From JALYXI01 sp963716685 (GTDB lineage Bacteria; Acidobacteriota; Terriglobia; Bryobacterales; Bryobacteraceae): 64,000 bases of DNA. Each line of letters starts with the position of its first letter. The stretch's first letter is position 1. The translations under genes were made by a program, and so were the position numbers. Below the pieces are notes generated by a model. That model was not told where the DNA came from. It was given only the letters and a program-made list of their open reading frames with translations, and searched no databases. This document shows, piece after piece, positions 17,097-25,755 of this stretch. The stretch is from assembly GCA_963716685.1 (NCBI GenBank), contig CAVQTR010000002.1:62001-126000 (forward strand), in the 5' to 3' direction.

Positions 17097-18062
17097 TCAA
17101 TCCAGCTCCTCGTCCGTGATGGCCACGATGGTTCCGATGGCATTGCCTTCCAGCCGGTTGTTCACAAACAGAAACGCCGTGCGCTTTTCCCGCCGCGCCA
17201 CCTGGATCAGCTCCCGCAATCCGTTGCGCGCGCTCTCATTAGGGTCGCGCACTTCCGCATAGGGCGAGAACAGCTTCACTGCGTCTTCATAGGCGCGGCC
17301 CTGGCGGAGCAGCGCGCGCGACACCACAAAGTCGGCGGTGCGCGAACCGGGAATGGCGAGTTGTTCCGGCAGTTCCGGCATTCGCGTCCACGCGTTGTAC
17401 ACGTGCGCGACGTTGTGCGCCGCGAGGCACGCGAAATACTCTGGCAGGAGGAAGTCGCGATTGCGGATCTCCACCGCATACCGAAAGTCGCGCGGCAGCC
17501 CCGCGAGAAAAGGATCCAGACGTTCCAGAAAAGCGGCCACAGTGGCGAAGGCGCGCTTCGGAAACGTTCCGAACTCAAAGATCAGCAGCGCGGTCTGCTC
17601 ACGATAGGGCAGCAGCGGACGGATGAACGCTTCCAGAAACAAATGCCGGTCCAGAAACGTGTAGTTCTCCAAACCGCCCTGCTCGCCGTAACGCGGATGC
17701 TCCGGAAACAACGGACAAGTGATTTGCTCCGGAGCCTTGAACGCAAACCGGAACGGCGGCGGCGCCTGCCCGAACAGCCTGCGCCAGAACTCTTCAGTGG
17801 GGAACTGATAAAACGCGAAATCGCCGCACGCCGTCGGAAACACCTGTGCGTATTCGCTTAGGCAGGTTTCCTCGAAAGCTTTCTTCGAGAACTTACCGCG
17901 CGAAAGGTAGCGCGAGCGGGAGTAAATCTGTCCGAGCCATCCTTCGTACTTCCAGGAACTGCCGCCGATGAAGATGCCTTCGCGCGCCAGAGCAGCCAAC
18001 CGCTCGGCGAACCGATCGCGATCGAACGACGGCTGCTCGTCGAACAGCGAATCCGCAAACAC
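17097..18062 (-). CDS. DUF72 (YecE-like) family protein
   Basis: Starts at GTG 18062, nine bases after the stop of the gamma-glutamyltransferase gene, suggesting translational coupling. The 321-residue protein contains the DUF72 hallmarks: GSSWKYEGWLGQIYS near the N terminus, FYQFPTEEFWRRL, FRFAFKAPEQIT, and EIRNRDFL followed by VYNAWTRMP. The fold is a TIM barrel related to xylose-isomerase-like enzymes. No biochemical function is established that I can assert. The C terminus has FLFVNNRLEGNAIGTI, matching the usual final strand and helix (in many members FxNNHxxGxA). Length is slightly above the typical 250-290. Confidence 0.85.
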   Translation of the reverse strand: MFADSLFDEQPSFDRDRFAERLAALAREGIFIGGSSWKYEGWLGQIYSRSRYLSRGKFSKKAFEETCLSEYAQVFPTACGDFAFYQFPTEEFWRRLFGQAPPPFRFAFKAPEQITCPLFPEHPRYGEQGGLENYTFLDRHLFLEAFIRPLLPYREQTALLIFEFGTFPKRAFATVAAFLERLDPFLAGLPRDFRYAVEIRNRDFLLPEYFACLAAHNVAHVYNAWTRMPELPEQLAIPGSRTADFVVSRALLRQGRAYEDAVKLFSPYAEVRDPNESARNGLRELIQVARREKRTAFLFVNNRLEGNAIGTIVAITDEELD

Positions 18063-18071
18063 GCCGTCGGC

Positions 18072-19904
18072 CTACCAGGCGCGGCCGGATCGATAACCGT
18101 AAGGGTCCGCGCCTGCTTCAATCACGCCGTCCGGCAGAATGCGCACCAGCACCGGCGCGGCGCCGCTGGCCCACCGCGACCGCGTTCCCAGCTTGTGATT
18201 GCGCTGTCCCAGATCACCCATCACCATCGGACTGATGCGCTCATCCAGCAGCAGATCGCCCGGGTTCATGGCGTGGTTGTCGAAGCTCGAAACCAGGTGG
18301 CGCGTCTGGAACCGCGGCGCCTCCACGGCGTTTTCGGCATTCATGTTGAAATCCAGGACCGCCAACAGCACCTGCAGCAGGGATTGCTCCTGGTTGTCGC
18401 CGCCCGGCGTGGAGAGCGCGATGTAAGCCTGTCCGCCTTTCGTCACCAGCGTAGGGCTCAGCGTCACGCGGGGGCGCTTGCCGCCCGCCAGTTCATTCGG
18501 ATTTCCCGGAACCAGCAGGAAGCTCTGCGCTCGCTCGGTCAGCGGAATGCCGGTATCGCCCGCGATCACCGAAGGCAGCCAAGCGCCCGAGGGCGTCGCG
18601 GAAAACATGATGCCGTTCTTATCGATCGCGTCCACGCAGGTGGTGTCTTTGGCCATCAGCGCGTCATCGATTTTCAGGCGCGTGATCTCCGAAAGCGAGG
18701 GATGCACCGGCGGATGATCGCCGATGTGACCCGGCCGGAAGTCGAGCGATGCGTCGGGACCGATCAGCTTGCGGCGCTCGGCGGCATACTCCTTGGAGAG
18801 CAGACGATCCATCGGCACCTTAGCGAATTTCGGGTCGCCGTAATAGGTGTCGCGGTCGGCATAGGCCAGCTTCAGCGCTTCCACCAACGTGTGGATGTAC
18901 TGGGCGGAGTTGAATTTCATCCCCGCCAGATCGTAGCCGTTCAGGATGTTCAGGGCCTCGATCATGGCCGGACCCTGGCTCCAGAAGCCCGGTTTATAGA
19001 CTTCGTAGCCCTGAAAATTCGTCGAAACCGGCTCTTCGGGCGTCAGGCGGAATGCGGCCATGTCCTCGTAGCGCAGGAGACCGTTGTTCTCGCGGCTGAA
19101 CGCGTCGATCTTGTGCGCGATTTCGCCGCGATAGAAGTAATCGCGCACCGCGTCGATGGCGGCTACGCGCGATTTCCCGGAGGCCAGCGCCTGTTTCTCC
19201 GCCGCCGCCATGCCGCGCAGCGTCCGCGCCAGATCGGGCTGCCGGAAGATTTCTCCGGGAAGCGGCACGTGGCCGTTCGGCAGAAAATGCCTGCGCGAAG
19301 TCGGCCACAAATCAAAAAACGGAACGCTGTGCGCGATGGTGCTCGATCGCATTTCATCGATGGGGGCGCCGTCCGCATCCTCAATGGCGGCGGCGATCTC
19401 CTCGCCGAAGGACTTCGTGCCGTAATCGCGCAGCGCGACGAGACCGGCGTCAACCATGCCCGGCACCAGCGCGGGCATCAGACCGGCTACGGGAACCATC
19501 CCTCGTAAACCACCCTTCTCCGGCGGCGATTGAATTTCGCCGGGCTGCAGCTTGCGCTCGCGGAAGAACTCCGCGGTCGCGATCTTCGGCATTGTCCCGA
19601 CACCCGCGATGGAGTGCACCTTGCCATCGGCGGTCCGAATCAGGATGGGCGCTTCGCCGCCGAAGCCGAAGTGCGAATATTCTGTCACCGAGGCCGCAAA
19701 CATAGCCGCCACACCCGCGTCCACGGCGTTGCCGCCGGCGTAATAAGAGCGCATGCCGGCTTCGGTGGCATACTCGCTGCCGGCCGCGATGGCGCCGCGC
19801 AGACCGCGCACTGGAAACTTCACGGAACGCTCATAACTGCGCTGAGCGACCAGGAGAACAGCAAACACAAGCGGCAAAAGAAGGAGGGGGAATTTGCCCT
19901 TCAT
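18072..19904 (-). CDS. ggt: Gamma-glutamyltransferase
   Basis: A 610-residue secreted Ntn hydrolase precursor. Signal sequence MKGKFPLLLLPLVFAVLLVAQ. GAIAAGSEYATEAGMRSYYAGGNAVDA is cut here in two readable pieces: GAIAAG and GGNAVDAGVAAM, the conserved N-terminal region. The autocatalytic cleavage site lies at KDTTCVDAIDKNGIMFS, where the second Thr would become the nucleophile of the small subunit; a Cys replaces the usual His after it. PGGDNQEQSLLQVLLAVLDF is the oxyanion-side region. The enzyme would hydrolyse or transfer gamma-glutamyl groups from glutathione and related peptides in the periplasm. It heads a transcript with the DUF72 gene. Confidence 0.85.
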   Translation of the reverse strand: MKGKFPLLLLPLVFAVLLVAQRSYERSVKFPVRGLRGAIAAGSEYATEAGMRSYYAGGNAVDAGVAAMFAASVTEYSHFGFGGEAPILIRTADGKVHSIAGVGTMPKIATAEFFRERKLQPGEIQSPPEKGGLRGMVPVAGLMPALVPGMVDAGLVALRDYGTKSFGEEIAAAIEDADGAPIDEMRSSTIAHSVPFFDLWPTSRRHFLPNGHVPLPGEIFRQPDLARTLRGMAAAEKQALASGKSRVAAIDAVRDYFYRGEIAHKIDAFSRENNGLLRYEDMAAFRLTPEEPVSTNFQGYEVYKPGFWSQGPAMIEALNILNGYDLAGMKFNSAQYIHTLVEALKLAYADRDTYYGDPKFAKVPMDRLLSKEYAAERRKLIGPDASLDFRPGHIGDHPPVHPSLSEITRLKIDDALMAKDTTCVDAIDKNGIMFSATPSGAWLPSVIAGDTGIPLTERAQSFLLVPGNPNELAGGKRPRVTLSPTLVTKGGQAYIALSTPGGDNQEQSLLQVLLAVLDFNMNAENAVEAPRFQTRHLVSSFDNHAMNPGDLLLDERISPMVMGDLGQRNHKLGTRSRWASGAAPVLVRILPDGVIEAGADPYGYRSGRAW

Positions 19905-19955
19905 ATTGTTTCAGTGTACGGGATTTATGCCGCCTTATAATGAACCTCGAAACCC

Positions 19956-20441
19956 ATGAGCGACATATCCGAACTTCTCGAACGATTCCGCCGCGGCCCG
20001 GAGGTGCTGGCTGTTATGCTCACGGGTTCCGCCGGACCGGAGTCCGATTTCATAACCGCGCCGGGCAAGTGGAACATCCGTCAGATCCTGCGGCATCTGG
20101 CTGACGCCGAACTGGTGGGCGCGCACCGGTTCCGCGTGATGCTGGCGGAAGACAATCCGCCGATCAGCGCATGGGATCAGAATCTGTGGGCCGCGAATCT
20201 GGATTACTCCATCCGCAAGCCGCAGGAATCACTCGAGACGTTTCGCCGCATCCGCGCCGACAATCACGAACTGCTGAAGGGCCTGCCCGAAGCTGCTTTT
20301 GAGCGCACCGGCATGCACGCAGAGCGCGGCCCGATCACCGTGAAAAGTTTGCTCGACACCTACGCCGGACACGTGGAAAGCCACGCGCGTTCGATTCAGA
20401 CAATCCGCGAGGAATACAAGAAAGCCAAAGCGAAAAAGTGA
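19956..20441 (+). CDS. DinB-family protein
   Basis: A 161-residue four-helix-bundle protein of the DinB/YfiT superfamily. The three metal-binding histidines appear to be in ILRHLADAELVGAHR (helix 2) and in TYAGHVESHARSI (last helix). KWNIRQILRHLADAE is the typical family opening. Members bind a metal and often act as thiol-dependent S-transferases; the substrate here is unknown. No good Shine-Dalgarno is seen; TATAAT at 19936-19941 is a possible -10 box that would give a very short leader. The stop TGA (20439-20441) abuts the stop of the convergent DUF1501 gene without a single spare base. Confidence 0.85.
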   Translation: MSDISELLERFRRGPEVLAVMLTGSAGPESDFITAPGKWNIRQILRHLADAELVGAHRFRVMLAEDNPPISAWDQNLWAANLDYSIRKPQESLETFRRIRADNHELLKGLPEAAFERTGMHAERGPITVKSLLDTYAGHVESHARSIQTIREEYKKAKAKK

Positions 20442-21983
20442 CTACGCGATGATATCGTGCAGCACGTTGCCGGCGACGTCGGTAAGCCGGAAATCGCGGC
20501 CGCTGTAGCGGTAGGTCAGCTTGGTGTGATCGATGCCCATCAGATACAGGATGGTCGCGTGGATGTCGTGCACGTGGACCGGCTTCTCGATGGCCTTGAA
20601 GCCGAAATCATCGGTGGCGCCGTAAATGGTGCCGCCCTTGACGGCTCCGCCGGCCAGCCACATGGTGAAGCCGAATGGATTGTGATCGCGGCCGCGCTTG
20701 ACGCACGCTTCCGCCGCCGCCCACTTCGCGCACCGGCGTGCGGCCGAATTCCGATCCGCAAACCACCAGCGTATCTTTCCACAGACCGCGTGACTTCAGA
20801 TCTTTGATCACGGCGGCAAACGCCTGATCGGAATTCTTGGCATTGATTTTGTGCGCGAAGATGTCGGCGTGCGCATCCCACGGATCGCCCTTGGAATAGT
20901 AAACCTGCGTCATGCGGACGCCCTTTTCCGCCAGCCGCACAGCCATCAGCGCGCCGCGCGCCACATCTCCGGGGCCGTACATATCGAGCGTGGCCTGCGA
21001 TTCCTTGCGGATATCGAAGACGTCCGGCGCTTCGGTCTGCATGCGGTAGCCATTTCCATCGACTTGATGACGGCTTCCACCTGCGGATCGGCTCCGGCAT
21101 CGGCGCTGCGGATCTTTTCCAGCTTGTGCAGCAGATCCAGTTCGCGGCGCTGTTCGGTGAGCGAGAACTTCGGGTTGTTGACGTAGCTGAGGAACTTCTT
21201 CGGATCGAAGTTCTTCTCGACCACCACCTTCTTGGGCTTGTCCTTTGCCGTCCTTGTCCTTCGCTTTTTCCATGGCCGCTTCGGCTTCCATCGGCATGCC
21301 GTCCGCGCCCAGCGGTTTCCACTTTGTTCGAGATGAAGGTGCCCTGATTGATGCGCGGGCAGGAAGCCGTTGCTCCAGAGCGGCGGTCCGACGGTGGTGG
21401 GAACGTCCGGACACAGCACCACGTAGCCCGGCAGATTCTGATTCTCGGTGCCGAGGCCGTAGGTCAGCCACGCGCCCATCGAAGGACGGCCGGCCTGGTT
21501 GGCGCCGGTGTTCATCATCAGGCAGGAGGGCTCGTGGTTGGGGATTTCGGTGTAGACCGAACGAACCCAGCAGATATCGTCCGCGACTTCGGCAAGATGC
21601 GGCCAGAGTTCGCTGACGTCCATGCCGCACTGCCCGTACTTCTTGAACTTGAAGGGCGACTTCATCAGTTCGCCGGTGCGGCGCTCGGTTTTGATGTCGC
21701 CGCCGGGGAGCGGCTGGCCGTCATACTTTGTCGAGCGCCGGCTTGGGATCGAAGGTGTCGATGGTGGACAGCCCGCCGTTCATGAACAGGAAGATCACGC
21801 GCTTGACGCGCTGCGGATAATCGAGCTTCGCGACGCCCATGTTGCCATCGGGAAGTGTGACGGCGCCGGCGCGGCTGAGTGAATTTCCAAGCATGCCGGC
21901 GAAGGCCATCATGCCGAAGCCATTGCCGACGCGGCGCAGAGCTTCGCGGCGAGTCAAAGGATTGCGGGATTTATGATCGACAT
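20442..21983 (-). pseudogene. DUF1501 family protein, frame broken about seven times
   Basis: Begins at ATG 21983 with AGGA upstream. Pieces in three frames together give a complete DUF1501 protein: NPLTRREALRRVGNGFGMMA (Tat-like RR leader), VIFLFMNGGLSTIDTFDPK, EVADDICWVRSVYTE, NHEPSCLMMNTG, VCGSEFGRTP, NPFGFTMWLAGG and VHVHDIHATILYLMG. Breaks are near 21975, 21727, 21358, 21324, 21245, 21047 and 20715. Most look like one extra base (often AA read as AAA); 21047 looks like a lost T. DUF1501 proteins resemble sulfatase/phosphatase-fold enzymes and are usually exported by Tat and encoded with a DUF1549 cytochrome, as here. Either real decay or sequence errors; the retained gene structure favours errors. 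Confidence 0.7.
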
Positions 21984-21993
21984 GTGTCCAGTC

Positions 21994-24900
21994 CTAATTG
22001 ATGAACGTGAATTCCGTGGAACTCAACAGGACTTTGGCGTAGCGGCCCCAGCCGTCGGTTCATACTTGATGTCAGGCGGCGCGCCGGACCACGGCCGCGG
22101 CGAGCCGACCCATTCCGCCCATCATCCCCATTCCCATTCCACCACCACCGCCACCAGCTTCCTGCCCGACGGGCATCATATCGGGAGCCGCGGCTTCGGC
22201 TTTCTGCCTCGGTCTTGCCGTCGGGTTTGGCAGCATCACTGACGGCACCGGCATCTCGGCGCCGGCGTCCGCCACCAGCCCCTTCGGCTTCCTTCGGCTT
22301 GTTCTTGTTCTCTTCGTACTCGCTCAGCGGCTCCGTATGCAGGTAATCGAGACCAAGCTTGACTTCCTCTTCGCTTCGGCTCGCGGCCGTAGGCCAGCAG
22401 ATAAATCTTACGGATGCGCGCGCGGTTGTCCGGCTTCGGCGGCGACGCGTTTGGCCAGTTCTTCGGCTTCAACCTGCACGAAATCGCTGTTCATCAGGAA
22501 CAGGCGCTGCAGCGGAACGGTGGTGGTGAAGCGCTTTTCGGCGCTGATGTTGGGGCTCGGGAAATCGAAGAGCTGAAGATAACGCATCCAGCTTGTAGCG
22601 GCTGACTTTGCCGTAAACCGTGCGGCGGTGGAACTCGGCGTCAGTTCCTGCGACGGTCCGCCGAGCGTGGTGTCCAGATTGCCGGCGACCTGCCAGAATG
22701 GAATCGCGAACCTGTTCCGCATCCATGCGCTTGCGATTCGCGCGCCAGTAGAGACGGTTGCCGGAATCCTTATCGAAGGCGACCTGATCTTTCTCGGTGC
22801 TGAGCTGGTAGACCGAGCTCAGCATGATCTCGCGCTGCAGCTTCTTGATCGACATGCCGTTCTTTACGAAGTCGCTGGCCAGGTAATCGAGCAGTTCCGG
22901 ATTGGTGGGACGTTCGCCGCCGAAGCCGAAGTTGCTGGGCGTGTCGACGATGCCGGTGCCGAAGTGGCCTTTCCAGATGCGGTTCACGATCACGCGCATG
23001 GCGATGGGCTGCTTCACGATCAGCTCGGCCAGTTCCATGCGGCCGCTGCCCTGGGTGAGCGGCACCGGATCCTTCTGCGAAAAGACGCTGAGGAAGTGGC
23101 GCGGCACTTCGGCCCCGAGGTTTTCCGGATTGCCGCGCAGCGCGAGCTGGATATTGACCGGCTTCTCGGCGTCCTTCACGCCGTGAATGAAGGGATAGTA
23201 CGGATCCAGCTTCTTGCGCGCGGCTTCCAGATCGCTTCTGGATAGCCTTCATGCGCAGCCTGCGCTTCGGGCCCGACGCGGCTTTCGAGTCCCCAGCCGC
23301 GGAACATCAGAACGCCGGGCGTGCCCATGCGTCCCGTATCCATCATGGCGTTCGGATCTTCGTTGTCTTTCAGTTCGCGCTGGAAGATTTCGGTCCAGAA
23401 GTTGTTCTGATCGTCCGGCAGGCTCTTGAGGCGCAGCCAGCGAACCGGGATTGAAGTCTTGGTTCGAAACGAAGTTGCTGGGCTTGTCGGTGCGCTTCTT
23501 CGGCTTGGTGCCTTCGATGTCCTTATCGGCGATGACCTTGTTTTCGGCGTCGAGCTCGTTCTTTTCGAGCATGACCGCGACCACTTCTTCCTGGAACTTC
23601 TCGGCCAGTTTCTTGGCTTCCGGCTGCGTGCCGCCGCCCTTCTTCATCATGGCCTGCCACGCGTCTTTGTTCTTGTACTTGTCGGTGGGCTTCGCCATGT
23701 ACTTCATCCAGCGCTCGCAGCAGTTCGTAATCGAGCTTGCGCGCTTCCACCACCTGCGTCCATTTCCTTCTTCTGCTTGCCGGTCACTTCCCAGACGCCC
23801 TGCAGATAGTTGGAGGTCTGGAAGGCGAGCGAGCGCTGCAAGCTCGTTCAGAAGGTCCTGGTTGCATCTCCTGCGCGATCTTCTGCTTCTCGTCCAGTCT
23901 CGTCTTCGAGTCTTCGTGAACTCGTCGACCACCTTCTTCGGGGCGCGCGGATACTCCTCGTAGATCGGTGTTGAAGAAGACGCCGGCCAGCGCGTAGTAA
24001 TCGGTCTGCGGAATGGGATCGTACTTGTGATCGTGGCAGCGGGCGCAGGCCACGGTCAGGCCCAGGAAGCCGCGGGTGACAGCATCCACGCGGTCATGCC
24101 GCTCGTCGGCGCGGGTCACTTCGTTCGAGCCGTTGTCGTAATACCAGGGGCCGAGGCCCAGAAAGCCGGTGGCGGGCAGCATCTTATAGCGGACCTTTTG
24201 GTCCATCAGGTCGCCTGCCAGCTGCGCCTTCACGAACTGGTCGTAGGGCATGTCGTCGTTGAAGGCCTGGATCACCCAGTCGCGATAGCCGTAGGCGTTC
24301 GGATAGGGCCGGTAGCCGCGCGGATTCGGGTTCAGACTGCGGTAATCGTCTTCGCCGTAGCGGGCGACGTCGAGCCAGTCGCGGCCCCAGCGCTCGCCGT
24401 AATGCGGCGAGGCGAGCAGGCGGTCGACTACCTTCGCGAAAGCATCGGGCGAGGTGTCCTTTTCAAACGCCGCGATTTCTTCGGGCGTGGGCGGCAGGCC
24501 GGTCAGATCCAGCGTGGCGCGGCGGAGCAGGTCGTGCTTCGTCGCGGGGCGGACGGGCTTGAGGCCTTCCTTTTCGAGGCGCGCGAGAACGAACCGGTCG
24601 ATGTCCGTCTTGGCCCATTTGGCGTCTTTGACGGCCGGCACAGCGGGATCGTGCAAGGGCTGGAAGGACCAGAAATTGCGCCGCTCGGGAGAAATTACGT
24701 ATTTGCCATCCGATTTGGAGATGACGGTCTTGGCGCTGGCAGGCCAAACGGCTCCGGCCTTCACCCAGGCTTCGAGATTGTCGATGTCGGCCTGCTTCAG
24801 CTTGCCGCCCTTGGGCATGCGCAGGTTTTCGTCCTTCTCCTTGACGCGACCGATGAGAGAACTGGCGGCCGGATCGCCGGGAGTGAGCGCGCTGCCGTGG

Positions 24901-25103
24901 GCGCCGCCCTTCTTCATGGCCTCCAGGCTGTCGAGACGCAGGCCGCCCAGCGCGGAATTGGTGTGGCAACCGTAGCAGTTGTTGGCGAGAATCGGCCGGA
25001 CCTTCGTTTCGAAGAAGTCCGGGGATTGTGCATGGAGGGAAGGCGCACACAGAGCAGCGAGAGCCAGAGACAGAGCGCGGAGACTTAGATCAGGACGGTA
25101 CAT
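21994..25103 (-). pseudogene. DUF1549/DUF1553 planctomycete-type cytochrome protein, frame broken many times after 23.97 kb
   Basis: Begins at ATG 25103 with a signal peptide (LRALSLALAALCAPSLHAQ). The N-terminal 370 residues are intact: NNCYGCHTNSALGGLRLDS carries a CxxCH haem site (PSCyt1-like), RFVLARLEKEGLKP starts DUF1549, and VACARCHDHKYDPIPQ has a second CxxCH. From about 23965 down to 22080 the frame changes repeatedly, yet every DUF1553 block is present (MRVIVNRIWKGHFGTGIVDT, NRKRMDAEQVRDSIL, TTTVPLQRLFLMNSDFV, RIRKIYLLAYGREP, and the end GRYAKVLLSSTEFTFIN). A Gly/Met-rich stretch lies near 22100-22165. It is the operon partner of the DUF1501 gene 10 bp downstream. Presumably a periplasmic polymer- or sugar-related protein; function not established. 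Confidence 0.7.
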
Positions 25104-25193
25104 AAACCCCTTCAGGCCGATGTTAGATGAACCAAATACCAACCAGGGTTCAGGACTGGGGAACCCAACAAAAGCCGACCGGGGCTTAGGTAA

Positions 25194-25223
25194 TAACTAC
25201 CACGTAAGTAACATATTTGTCAA
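25194..25223 (-). promoter_or_regulatory. Possible promoter for the DUF1549-DUF1501 operon
   Basis: On the minus strand a perfect TTGACA (25223-25218) is followed after 17-18 bp by GTAGTTA (25200-25194), a poor -10 box. The leader to the ATG at 25103 would be about 85 nt. The rest of the 144-bp gap (25104-25247) shows nothing else recognisable. Confidence 0.35.
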
Positions 25224-25247
25224 CGCGTTGTGGGACAGGGCACCCGC

Positions 25248-25574
25248 CTACTTTCCACGTTCTGTCAGCTGCTGTTCGGCGTTCAGCCAGTCCTCGTCCG
25301 GCGTGCCTTCCGGGCAGCCTCTTGCCTGCCATAACTGGTAGGCCAGAAGCGCTGTTTCCTCCTCAGTGGGTTGTGCAGATTGTGCAGAATTGTGCATGTT
25401 TTCCGAACTGTGCACAACGTGCTCATGCTGCTGCCGGGTTTGCTCGTGTCCGGTCAGATGCTCCTGCTTGCCGTGGTGCTCACCCACCTCGTGCTGGTGG
25501 TACGGCATATTGTGCAGTTGGGTGATTCTGGGTTGGTTGGAATAGCGGGTGCCATTTTGGCTGCGATCCGACAT
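25248..25574 (-). CDS. Small His-rich protein with C-terminal DUF2934
   Basis: ATG 25574 is preceded by GGAG at eight bases; the frame is open further upstream but without a start signal. The 108-residue protein ends EETALLAYQLWQARGCPEG, then DEDWLNAEQQL, the DUF2934 pattern common in acidobacteria and some proteobacteria. The middle (residues 20-62) is unusually rich in His, Gln and Glu, with HNMPYHQHEVGEHH and HEQTRQQHEHVVH, about a dozen histidines, which could bind metal or simply be a flexible linker. It is divergent from the acylase gene; the 181-bp gap between them (25575-25755) contains two GGTACC sites two bases apart (about 25677-25690) and no clear promoter. Confidence 0.7.
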   Translation of the reverse strand: MSDRSQNGTRYSNQPRITQLHNMPYHQHEVGEHHGKQEHLTGHEQTRQQHEHVVHSSENMHNSAQSAQPTEEETALLAYQLWQARGCPEGTPDEDWLNAEQQLTERGK

Positions 25575-25755
25575 GAACAGGTCTCCAAGTCTCCGTTTAC
25601 TTCCCTGCACGGGAAGGCCCGATCTTCGGGCTGTGGGCCGCAGCGGCGAACCGGACGCACTTCCTGGAGGCGATCTGGTACCCTGGTACCTTCCTGAACA
25701 GTAGTACTTCGCCGGGGCTGTCTGAAGGCAGGTATGTCGGTTCGGGCGAATCACT

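Noticed and set aside
20442..25103. Insertion sequence or phage damage as the cause of the broken pair
   Set aside because: No inverted repeats, transposase fragments, duplications or large gaps; only one- and two-base indels.
25677..25690. Two GGTACC sites as an attachment site or operator
   Set aside because: A 14-bp symmetry around KpnI sites in GC-rich DNA is too short to support a recombination site, and nothing mobile is near.
25575..25755. N-terminal extension of the DUF2934 protein
   Set aside because: The open frame continues to 25895 but overlaps the acylase signal peptide on the other strand; ATG 25574 with GGAG is the convincing start.
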